In this document: positions 42,445 to 52,500 of the stretch, piece by piece
Numbering within the stretch: the stretch's first letter is position 1
How the letters are laid out: every line of letters begins with the position of its first letter
Translations under genes and position numbers: made by a program
Assembly: GCA_963931865.1 (NCBI GenBank)
Contig: OZ007511.1
Span: 4,668,626 to 4,732,625, forward strand
DNA: 64,000 nt
Source: Axinella damicornis
Taxonomy: Eukaryota > Porifera > Demospongiae > Axinellida > Axinellidae
Direction: 5' to 3'
Notes under the pieces: model-generated
What the model was told of the DNA's origin: nothing
Databases searched by the model: none
What the model saw: the letters and a program-made list of their open reading frames with translations, nothing else

Positions 42445-43095
42445 GAATCCTGGTTACACTCCTGGTAGGGGAAAAATTGTGCCGCGTAATATTATGTAAA
42501 TAATTTGTTCGAGAGATAGGAATGGCGTACGAAGATTCTGACTACACCTTCATGATCGCTATTCATGCACTGTTCCAACCGTACAATTTTGGTGCTGAAA
42601 CTCACCTTGGTGGTGGAGATACAAGCGCTTTTGTTGTGCTGTCGGCCGCCATTGCTCGATCGCTCTCTTCGACGTTGGTTGTCAGTACAGTCTTACGAAG
42701 GCCCCAAGATTCTGACCACACGGCCGTGATCGCTGTCGTCCACTGACGCTTACATGCCGAAACTCACCGTGCTTGCTAAGTTGTGAGTGCTGTAATAATG
42801 TCTTTTCTTACTTTTGGTCGCCATTGCTCGCGATCGACTGAGCTTGGTTGCACGTGGCATATGTGTTAATTGGAACAAATTGCAATACTTAGCTTGCGCT
42901 ACGGCGAGTCGCAACCGGGGTTGCGACGCAGCTTATTCAGTACTTGAGAGCACTCTATAATTTCTGATCTTCCCTGTATATAATTATATAGCTATCATGG
43001 TACTCACGTGATGTGTGATAATTGGAACGAACTGTCACACTTAGCTTGTGCTACTGTTTAACCGCGGCTACAAGGAGTGTGGTTGCCCCTCGTAA
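42445..43095 (+). mobile_element. Repeat family G, copy 3
   Basis: Ends ACACTCCTGGTAGGGG and CAAGGAGTGTGGTTGCCCCT. It contains GCTGAAACTCACCTTGGTGG and TTAATTGGAACAAATTG, and a local duplication of the right half (a second AATTGGAACGAACTGT at ~43020). Confidence 0.65.
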
Positions 43096-43121
43096 GATTA
43101 TTTTAGTAGCTCACAGTGTAG

Positions 43122-43812
43122 CTGTTGTAGCTCTGCTGCTTAAATCAATTCAAGCAAATTATTCACCAAAAATCTCCAGTGTTAAGACTGCATGCCAGCA
43201 ACTCGATTCTACTGCTTGGAGACACACCAGAGTGCGTGACAGAAGCGTTTTACTGCAGTGGAACCTGTCTGATGCGGTCACCTGAGGGCCAAATATAGGT
43301 GGCCTCTCTATAGCGGTCATGTGAAGTTTTATAGTGTGATTGACCTCATTACAAAAGGTTCAACACGCACGCGTACGTACATACACAGTGCACACGTACA
43401 CTCGCTGCCCATTATTGGCAGTGTATTATAGCTTGCTGTAGTGTGCTTGGGGTGGAGCAACAAATTATGCATTACGCAGGTGACTGCTATATAACGACAG
43501 TAAAGTATGGAGACTGTGGGCTCAAATTCCGGGACTTTCCCAAGCTGACCACAAAGCGGAGCTGACCGCTTCATTCAGGTGACCATTAAGGCAGGTTTCG
43601 CTGTAGGCTGAACAGTCCTCGAAAGAACGACCCTTGAGTGTGAATAACCACCATCTTGACTCCCCTCTTTGGACTACAGCGCTGTATAACTTTGGAACGG
43701 TCATCAGTATTTACAAAAACACTTCATCTGGCCCTATTATTTCAATACGGTCTTCCAAGTCCAAGTTGGATCACACGGTTTTATTTTTCTTGACTGAAAT
43801 AGCGCTTAATCA
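43122..43812 (+). repeat. Repeat family H, copy carrying an inserted transposon
   Basis: Matches the inverse of 28363-28740 on both sides of the element at 43256-43603 (GTAGCTCTGCTGCTTAAATC to GACAGAAGCGTTTT, then AACAGTCCTCGAAAGAACGA to GAAATAGCGCTTAA). Confidence 0.7.
43256..43603. mobile_element. Tigger/pogo-like non-autonomous element
   Basis: Ends CAGTGGAACCTGTCTGATGC and the inverse of CAGCGAAACCTGCCTTAATG, a terminus of the type seen in Tc1/mariner-pogo elements, followed by TA on the right. The empty site exists in the related repeat at 28363-28740. No transposase frame. Confidence 0.65.
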
Positions 43813-44503
43813 TAGGGTCGGTAGACTTTATATGTAGGGATGGATATGACGTACTCGCAATACATGCCAATACAAAAATTCTCTCAAAATCTCAAAAACG
43901 GCAAACTTGTAAGCCTTTATAACCATGTACCATTCGTCTTCGAGTGTCTTCATGACCAACAAGACTCCCAGTGTCGCAAAAAACCAGCACGAAATACCAA
44001 ACCAGGCACTCGCAAAACGAGCAAATTGTCTTGTTGGGTCTTTGCCTCAATCTCTCACAATGGTTGTCGCATGAAACAGCAACGTTTTCAACTAAACAGT
44101 GCAACAATTTGCAACCCATCCCTCTACATTACTAAGTCTTCACCAAGTGGCTGCTCTTTGTACACATGCGCACTTAAGCGATCACTTAGCAACGGTACGT
44201 AATTCGCTGAACTAGGATTGCCTTGCATACTTCATAACTGAGGTAAATTCTCTGTGTGTATAATTTATACCTACTGTGTTCTGTGAGAGGGGTGAATGCA
44301 TGCCTGTCTAAAGACTCGACAATATATAAATGTCGCTACCACTTGCTACTATCTGGTATAGCTAATATTATGGTCTTCGAGGTCTGGGAATGAGACTAGG
44401 TTGAACACCAGACCAGGCCTGCTCCTTGACTGTGACATAATTATTACTATGTGTTAATTTATACTGTATTATGATTGTGTTACTTGCCTTCCCAAATGTG
44501 CAG
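43813..44503. other. Intergenic, no gene supported
   Basis: A 120-codon frame near 43840-44202 lacks recognisable domains. GGTCTGGGAATGAGACTA near 44380 is a lone TAG-family right end. Confidence 0.35.
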
Positions 44504-45135
44504 GGGTTGTATGTCGCTCACACTCCCTCTCGATGAAGCCGGTTCACCACGCCGTCCGCAAGCACACCCCCAAACTGCCAGTCATTGTGTTCGTTCCCTC
44601 TCACAAGCAGACCAGGCTGACAGCCGTGCATGGACTTGCTCACCTGTGCAGCCGACCTGCACTGTGCAGAGGAAGACCTCAAGCACATCAGGGACAAGGT
44701 AGGTCTGCTTTACTACAGTACCGGAGTAGTTTTCTAAGCTCACTTCTGATTGGTTCACTTAGGTCACTTACGTCATACAGTGCATACTTAGGGTATATTA
44801 TGGCAGGTTAGGGTGTGGTTTATATTGTTATATAGCCAATAGAATTGAAGCTTTGATACCTACTCCGGGATAGCTCCTGCTTTATGAGCATCACATGACT
44901 TCACATTGGATCACATGACCTCACATGGGATCATGCTGGATCACAACTGTGTTCAATCACATGACGTCAATTGTGTGCCAGTGTAAGAACGTTGTAAAAC
45001 TTAAAACCTTTGAGTACAGGCTGCTCGCTTCCCCTCCCTCACCCAGACTCTGGTGGAGACTACTAGCAATGGGGTGGCCTACCTTTATGAGGGACTCTCT
45101 CTGAGGTTGAGAGGAAAGTAACTAACAGGCTAGGC
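44504..45135 (+). pseudogene. SNRNP200/Brr2 helicase-like pseudogene fragment (two exons)
   Basis: Exon 1 (44504-44698) lies between AATGTGCAG and AAG-GTAGGT and encodes [15 protein letters not shown] followed by [16 protein letters not shown]. After a ~4-base insertion that shifts the frame, it continues with [16 protein letters not shown]. Exon 2 (~45047-45119) starts after CCTCACCCAG and gives TLVETTSNGVAYLYEGLS, then another frameshift before an ERK-like continuation. These match consecutive parts of the second RecA-like region of the C-terminal helicase cassette of SNRNP200, the U5 snRNP helicase that unwinds U4/U6. Retained introns show a segmental copy, not a retrocopy. No further exons were recognised downstream. 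Confidence 0.65.
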
Positions 45136-45346
45136 TACCTACCACCCAGTCCAGGCTTCAACAAATGCGAATGTTACCCTTCCTTAGTGTGCACAAGAAC
45201 TTTCAGTCAATCTATAGTCTGCTAACTCCTCACCAGAGACGCGAAGACCCCATATGGTTGGGTTAACTGACTACACATTACTCATATTTGCCATAGATCA
45301 GATGAGCAGGGTGGGCTAACTGTTCATTGTTTGTGACCACTGATTG

Positions 45347-45860
45347 CCGTATTTCCACGATTAAACGCCGCACTTGATTAGTGGTCACCCTTGAATAATA
45401 GCCGCACCTCCAGAAGGGCTGAACGAATAAACACCGCCCTTGTTTAGTAGCCACGGTTGGTATTCGAATGTTCGGTGATCGATCGAAGCACTATGTCGAG
45501 GACCGTGACTGTTTGCTGTGAGGGTGAAGAGGGGAGAACTGATTGTTGGTCATATTCCCCAGGTCAATGCACGGGGGCGAGCAACGTGTGACCGGCGAAA
45601 CCTTTGTGACAGAAATGGCTTTGGCATTTCCTACCATTTTGTCGGGATGAGTATGATGGTACCGCATGGCCCAGGGCTGAGACAAAACTTCTTTGTGCAT
45701 ACAGTACACCGTGCTCCAAATCTGTTTCCTCGCTTCCTTGTTTATGCTGAGTTTAATATACGCCACCTTTGATTAGTGGCTGCCCTCGAATTGTAGCCGC
45801 ATGCAGTAAATCATGTGATGAAATAAATAGTAACCGCAGCATTTGATTGCAGAAATACGG
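45347..45860. mobile_element. DNA transposon remnant with CCGTATTT ends
   Basis: The left end CCGTATTTCCACGATTAAAC and the right end GATTGCAGAAATACGG are imperfect inverted repeats. CGCCGCACTTGATTAGTGG near the left recurs in inverted-like form near the right (GTAACCGCAGCATTTGATT). TA follows the right end; the left flank is TG. Tc1/mariner-like by its ends. No transposase. Confidence 0.6.
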
Positions 45861-46129
45861 TATATGGAACTCTACTTTGGTATGTTTGACAAGGGATGAA
45901 GGAAAGGAAACCACACTGGTGTACAGTGTCCCGACCAGCGAAGGTCTTGTGTGGCAACGGATGGTGTGAGGAGAACTCGACAGTGCATGTAGGCTACCTA
46001 AATTATTGTGCTCTGCGCAGAGTCATCTGGTTCATGACTGATCAAGGAGGACAATGCAGAAAGAGAGGTCGGAATTGTTGTTGTTGCATTTTGAAGGGGT
46101 TTCGAAGCAGGGTAACATAGTGCACTTAG
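45861..46129. other. Intergenic, no gene supported
   Basis: Nothing recognisable was seen. Confidence 0.3.
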
Positions 46130-46213
46130 CACATACCCCTTTACGTTAGGTTACCTTTAACCGTCGGGGGCCCCCGACGGCTAAAGGTATAACCTAACGT
46201 AAAGGGGTATGTG
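46130..46213. repeat. 84-bp near-perfect palindrome without spacer
   Basis: CACATACCCCTTTACGTTAG, then GGTTACCTTTAACCGTCGGG, meets its complement at GGGGGCCCCC and reads back to CTAACGTAAAGGGGTATGTG. Only about two small differences (TTAC/GTATAA region and AAC/CT) separate the arms. Confidence 0.9.
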
Positions 46214-46681
46214 GTACCTTAATGTTATGGGTTGTCTTGTAGGTGGCATCAGTTTGGGAAATTGTATCTCACCAACACCGCCCTTTTTGCCTCTCTTCCT
46301 GTAGAACCAATAGGAGCATCTGAGAAGATGATTCCTGAAGCACACTGTCATTGCCATCAAAGCAGGCTGATCAGGAAGGTTTAATTTGTTATCGTTGTGC
46401 ATACTTGGGGTAGGTGGTTGCTTGTGACATATGATACGAATGGCCAAAAGAACTTGGATTGCCCATTGTCTTCCCATTGCTTGATGTGCTGCTTTGGTTT
46501 GCTGTTTTTACCAGGCGAATGTGATCCATATCTGTTGGATAGAAGGACCTATCAGTGAGCTTTGGGTTTCCCAGGCAGCTGCATGCTGGCTAGGGATAGA
46601 TACATAGATGCATACAGATATATTACAGTTGGTTTTCTGTGCCAATAAAATGTAAATGTGGTCATCCTCTTCTCATCCCCT

Positions 46682-46682
<1 letters not shown>
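46214..46682. other. Intergenic, no gene supported
   Basis: Nothing recognisable was seen. Confidence 0.3.
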
Positions 46683-46742
<60 letters not shown>

Positions 46743-46893
46743 ACCACCACCACCACTCACAACATGCACACACACACCACTCATACACGCATGCACATAC
46801 CACACACACCACACACACATGCACACACATACCACACACGCAAACCACACCACAAACACGCACACACATGCACACACATACACACACATACAG
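46683..46893. repeat. (CA)n microsatellite with (CAC)n and degenerate continuation
   Basis: About 30 CA units (46683-46742), then CAC units to ~46756, then imperfect CACACATGCACACACATACC-like sequence. Threonine/histidine-rich frames through it are artefacts. Confidence 0.95.
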
Positions 46894-47349
46894 TTCCCTC
46901 TCTCTGCCCCTCCTGATCTCTCTGCATTCTCAAAAGTTCCACTTCAGTTACCCTATTTCGTGGAAGTCTGAAAGACACATGGCCTCCTACCCACAAAAGT
47001 GAGGGGTGTCAAGAACTAGGGATGTGCGTATATATATGCTGTGATATGAGATTGTGCAATTGCAAGATGGCAGTCCAGTAGCTGCAGTATAGTATTCAGT
47101 GTCAATACGTGAGAGACGTCCTGGTAGTTCAGCTGTTCTAGGCCAGCCCACTATATAGACAAAGTTTCCTGATGAAGGTTTCACAGTGGAGTGGGCTGAC
47201 AGTGGGCCTTTAGGTCTTGCTTAATTTTTTGCCAAGAGAGTGAACTTTTTTTTCCAGAAATCCCATGGATAGCCATTAGCCAAGACAGTAATGGCTAATT
47301 AAATCGTAATGAATGTGTACTTTTTGTCTAGACAATAGATGATGAATAT

Positions 47350-47608
47350 GGCAGTCCAGTTGGTCAAACCTTAGCAGGACCAACCCCCATGTTACTGGAC
47401 TGTTCCCTCCTTCCCACCTAGCTTCCTTCAAGCATGAATCCCTCCCGGTCAGTAGGTCAGTAGGTCAGTACGTCAGTAGGTCAGTACGGACAAGAGATTG
47501 ACATTGAGAAGTACTATGCCCTCCAGGGGTTCCAGCAGGACTGAAAGCTTAAGGCGTTCCACAGTGCACCGGGACAGAACTACCGAATTCAGCAAGCTGC
47601 AAGGTAGC
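47350..47608 (+). pseudogene. Exon-like segment in duplication copy 1
   Basis: It follows CTTTTTGTCTAG and contains ATTGACATTGAGAAGTAC, encoding DIEKYYALQGFQQD, then a stop, where copy 2 continues WKAIHSAPGQNYQ. A GTCAGTAG 8-bp repeat (~47449-47490) has expanded inside it. The protein family is not recognised. Confidence 0.3.
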
Positions 47609-47638
47609 ACAGACCAGCAGTGTTGGGTAGCTACCTCC

Positions 47639-48569
47639 TAGCCTCATTCCCAGGCCCCATCCAGCGTTTCATCACTTGCAGTACGAAAAAAGTGGGAGAC
47701 AGTCTGGTATGATTCCTCACGTGAGTGACATCAGGATAGAAAGAATGGTAGAAAGGGTTTGATTGAACATAGGTGTACTGAGGCTCAGAACAGCAAGAAG
47801 AGCTAAGGTACCAGTCACTTGCGTTGAACCTGTAGTTGGTTGAACAATACGTGAAACTTTGCTTTGTGATTTCTCATCGATCATGCTCATGTGAGGAATG
47901 ATAATACCGTATGGCGCTTATATTTCGTGGGTCTAAATTTTCGCGAATTGCTCTACGAGAACATTTTGTTGAAAAAATTTCGTGAATTCGCGGTAAACGC
48001 CACGCCCACACAATGTGCATGGTGTACTATACTCACCTGATACTGCACTTGAAGACTTCCGTGCACGCTGAACTCAACCATAGATAATAGAGCGTAAATC
48101 TATGACTCAACTAGATACCACAGACCACTTCGTCGGTACGTTGTATTCTGCGACACTCTCTTCCCACTTCGACGCTCTCAGAGTTCGTTTTCAGATACTT
48201 GGGCGTTCCCCTAACCTTTGCCGGATCAAGCTGGCAGCTTCAGTATTGGCAGATACCGCACATGTCAGATGGTACCTCTTGGGAGAACTCTCCATGTGGA
48301 TCCGGAAGCTTACACTTCAAGGACAGAGCCATCAAGCTAACTGTGACCAGTGTTGCGCGCGTACGCTGGAATACTGTCCGCGTAGCTGTAGGCGCACACC
48401 ACTTGTCAAAATTTTCGTTGAAATAATTTTGCGAATGACCTGTAATTCGCGAAATTCGCGAAAATTTAGACCCACGAAATTTAAGCGCTATACGGTATAC
48501 ACCAGGCCCTCTTCCGCATTTCCATACTGCAAGTGACGACAAGCTGGGCAGAGCCTGGGAACGAGGCTG
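47639..48569. mobile_element. TAG-family type B MITE with nested TA element
   Basis: TAGCCTCATTCCCAGGCCCC at the left, GAGCCTGGGAACGAGGCTG at the right. The interior is type B (AGCTAAGGTACCAG, GTAGTTGGTTGAAC). It is interrupted at 47907-48495. Confidence 0.8.
47907..48495. mobile_element. 589-bp TA-flanked DNA element, CCGTAT ends
   Basis: Left CCGTATGGCGCTTATATTTC, right its near complement (GAAATTTAAGCGCTATACGG). The inverted repeats extend through GTGGGTCTAAATTTTCGCGA. TA lies on both sides, and the matching MITE in duplication copy 2 (near 55822) reads GATAATATACACC without the insert. Tc1/mariner-type by target and ends. No transposase frame. Confidence 0.85.
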
Positions 48570-48689
48570 GGGTAGCCTCATTCCCAGACCATCCCAGTCT
48601 CATTGCCGGAACATATTTATAGTGCGGCCGGAGGATTAAAACAATGCATAATCCATACAAGTCAAAGTGGGTCACACAAAAGTAGGTTC

Positions 48690-48835
48690 CCCATACCCAG
48701 GCCATCCCAGCCTCATTCCCAGACCACTGCCAGCCTGCCCAGCCGGCCTCACCAGCCTCAATCCCAGACCACTGCCTGCATGCCAGCTGTTCTCAGGCCT
48801 CCCCAGCCTCATTCTCAGACCACCAACTCATTCAA
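48690..48835. repeat. Minisatellite built from MITE-end-like units
   Basis: CAGCCTCATTCCCAGACCAC and CAGGCCTCCCCAGCCTCATT recur with varying spacers, resembling the TAG-family terminus repeated in tandem. The counterpart in copy 2 is 56030-56220. Confidence 0.65.
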
Positions 48836-49256
48836 ACATCTAAATGTTTCCTCCTCTTGCTCAGTGTGCTAATCATCCACCTGACCATCTTACAACCATG
48901 TATGTCACTAGCCTTGTTCCAAGGCTCTCCCACACTTAAACAAAAATTTTGGTAAGTGACGTAAACAGGACGAGCCTAGGAACTGTGTGTGACAAATTTA
49001 CTGAGGCTGACCTGGGAATGAGTTTCCGATGGCCTGGGAATGAGGACAGACTACCTGTGTTAACTTCAGTGTTGGATGTCTCATATCCTCCCCATTGCAC
49101 CTCTTGTTTCTTGTAATAAGTGAAAAACTGGTCCACACATGCAGTAAGAGAGTATGGTATACATGACCGTACGTAACTTTCTGCAAGAGTTAGATGCAGC
49201 GTACAACCATCACAAGTCGGTTTGAGAGTTCATTTGTTTAGCTTCACTACTTTTTA

Positions 49257-49261
49257 CTTAC
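49257..49261. repeat. Ty3/gypsy target-site duplication (left)
   Basis: CTTAC directly before the left LTR. It is repeated at 54617-54621, and present once in the empty site near 56640. Confidence 0.9.
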
Positions 49262-49506
49262 TGTAACGCGCAGCGTCCGACAACTTGGAAATCACAATGA
49301 CATAGCTAGCTCAGTTCAAATAGTAATCCGCCAATAATAGCACACAGTACAGGTTTTTATATAGGCACAGAACCGAAACAGGTATACACTGGTCATACTG
49401 GTCAAAACAGGCAAAGTACAACAATACAACAATGGAGACAGACATACAGGCAGGTAGGCAGAAACAGGTGTACAAATTACAATGTCCATTGTCCGTATAC
49501 GTTACA
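49262..49506 (-). repeat. 3' LTR of the Ty3/gypsy element
   Basis: Begins TGTAACGCGCAGCG and ends CCGTATACGTTACA on the plus strand, with 6-bp inverted termini TGTAAC/GTTACA. It reads identically to 54372-54616. Confidence 0.97.
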
Positions 49507-49509
49507 CTA

Positions 49510-49520
49510 CTCCCCCTTCT
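49510..49520 (-). promoter_or_regulatory. Polypurine tract
   Basis: On the minus strand AGAAGGGGGAG lies three bases before the 3' LTR, the usual place for plus-strand DNA priming. Confidence 0.8.
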
Positions 49521-49539
49521 AGTGTGATGCGTCCTCGCA

Positions 49540-52500
49540 TCAAGTACTGTCAGAATCCGAAGGGTAACAGTCAGGATAACTGATCACTGTTCCGTATCGG
49601 TCTGGAGGCTGTCGTGTCCGGCCGGATCGACGAGGTGGAGGATTACGTTCGGGGACAGTGGGTATCGGGTTCACTGGAGGTACTGTAGGAGATGTAACAT
49701 GCGATTCAGCATTAGAGGATTGCTCCGATTCAGCATTCGAGGATTGCTCCAAGTTCTCAACTGGGTTGTCAACCAGATCATTCTGGCTTTGTGCTTGGAC
49801 TTGACTGCTCCCAAACACATCTTTATTAAAGGGTGGGAAGTATGGCTTGAGTCGATTGTAATGAACGACTAACCGTTTGCGGGATGACTGGTTGCTTTGA
49901 ATGCGGTATACGGTGTTCCCAATGATTTTTACAATGGTAAACGGTCCCTGCCAGGGCCGATGAAATTTCCTGCAGCGTCCTCTTGGGATAGCTGGACAAT
50001 GCAGCCATACTTCATCTCCAACATTATATGTGGTACCATGCGCATGTTGATCATATACATCCTTTTGCCGGCTTTGTTCCACCAATGAGTGGTGACGAAC
50101 TGTCGTATATGCTTGCTGAAGTTGCTCACGCAAGTGCTTTTGATATTGACTGGGACTGTTGTAAGTTTCAGTGGGAAGATTGAACTCAAGATCAATTGGT
50201 AACTGAGCGGAGCGACCAAACATGAGGGAAAATGGACTTGCTTTGGTTGTCTCTTGTGCGCTGGTTCTATAGGCCAGCATCAGCATTGGTATCTGCAGGT
50301 CCCAACTTTTGTCATCATTATTGACTGCTGTACTGAGCATGTTTAGGAGGGTTCTGTTGAACCTTTCAATCATCCCATCAGATTGAGGATGATAAGGGGT
50401 GGTCCTGGTCTTTGTGATACCCAGAAGTGAGCACATTTCCTTGATTAGTCCTGATTCAAAATTCCGTCCTTGATCAGTGTGCAAATGCTTGGGAACTCCA
50501 AAGCGGGAGATGAATTCTTGGACCAGAATTTTGCCAACGGTAGCAGCTTCCATGTTTCTCATTGGATACGCCTCCATCCATTTGGTGAAATAGTCACCAA
50601 TGACCAGGATGTACTTATTCCCTCGTTCTGTCTCTGGCAATGGGCCCATGATATCCATTGCAATCCGCTCAAGAGGGAACTTGGCTGGCTCAATTTGCAA
50701 GGGAGCCTTGCGTTTCTGGGGTTCAGGCTTCCGAGATGCACATTTCTGACAAGCTTTGCACCACTCCTCAATGTCTCGCCTTTGTCCAACCCAGTAGAAT
50801 CTGGAACGCACTTTTTCAAGGGTCTTCTTCACACCCAGGTGGCCGGCAGTAGCAGAATTATGCAGTTTTGTCAGAACTTCAGTCACAAGCTGCGGAGGGA
50901 GAACAAACTGCAACTTCTTATTAAGTCCCCTGCCAGGAACATCCTCCCAACGACGATAGAGAATGCCATCTTTCAGTAGCAAGTAGTGTCGCTGTGTCCA
51001 CAGAGATTGCAGCTGAGTGCTACTGTTTCTCGGGAGGTGAGATGGCAGAGATTTTGTGGAGAGCCAGATGATCACCTGGTGCAGTGCTGTGTCAGAGTGT
51101 TGTGAGGAAATCAATTCCTCCATACTCCAGCTTGGGGACCAGGAAGTACTTGGTGCTGCCCCCTCTTCTGATTGTAAAACGGCTGACACTTCTGCTACAA
51201 CTTCTTCTCCTTCAGATTGATGATGAGAGTCCAAGCCAACCGCTGCTTTACCCTCCTCGGGTTCATCCCAGCCACACTGTCGGCAGGGTAAGCGGGACAG
51301 GGCATCTGCATTAGCATGTTGTGAACCAGGTCGATGGAGGACCTTGAAATCGTACTCAGCAAGGATTTCCAACCAACGGGCAACTTGTCCCTCAGGGTCC
51401 CGGAAGTTGCGGAGCCATTTCAGGGAGTTGTGGTCTGTTCTGGCAATGAACGTACGACCAAACAGGTATGGGCGGAAGTGACGGATACCCCAAACCAGTG
51501 CAAGCAGTTCTCTCCTAGTTGCACAGTACCTCCTCTCAGCTTTTGTCAGTGCTCTGCTTGCATATGCAACGACCTGCTCACAGCCATTAACTTCTTGTGA
51601 GAGGATTGCCCCCAGGCCATTTCCACTGGCATCAACATCAAGGATGAAATCGTGGTTGAAGTTCGGGAGCATCAAGACTGGGGCAGAACTCAAGTAGTGT
51701 TTCAAGGAGTTGAACGCTTGCTCACACTCATCAGACCAAGCCCAACCTTTGCTCTTTTCAGAGAGGCTGTGAAGGGGTGATGCCATCCTTGCAAAACCCC
51801 TGACAAATCTTCGGTAATATGAAGCTAACCCAAGGAACTGCCTCAACTCCTTTGCATCTGAGGGAGTAGGCCACTCAGTGATGCACTTGATTTTCGCTGA
51901 ATCGGTCTTGACTCCTTCACTCGACAACACATGCCCCAAATAGTGTACACTCTGCTTCAACAAATGACATTTCCTGGGTTTTAGTTTTAACCCAGCTGTA
52001 CGCAGCCTTGAGAGCACCTCTCGAAGTCTAGTCAAGTGCTCTTCAATGGTCTTACTGAAGATGATGATGTCATCAAGGTAGACCAAGCATGTGGACCAAT
52101 GAAGGCCTCTCAGAACGTGTTCCATTAACCGTTGAAAAGTTCCTGGTGCATTACAAAGCCCAAAGGGCATGACACGGAACTGGTAGAGGGCATCAGGAGT
52201 GGCAAAGGCAGTTTTCTCTCGGTCAGCTGGGTCGACTTCCACCTGCCAATATCCACTTGCCAAATCGAGTGTCGAGAACCACTGGGCTTCCCCCAGGGTG
52301 TCCAACGTGTCGTCAATCCTGGGAAGGGGGTGTGCATCCTTCTTTGTAAGGTCATTCAGTTTCCTGAAATCAATGCAAAATCTCGTACTGCCATCCTTTT
52401 TCTTGACCAAGACGATTGGTGAAGACCATGGCCCTTTAGACGGTTCAATGATTCCATTGTCCAGCATCTTGTCAACATGTTGTTGAACTACTTCTCGTTG

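Noticed and set aside
46552..47002. Threonine/histidine-rich and valine/cysteine-rich frames
   Set aside because: Produced by the CA microsatellite in several frames.
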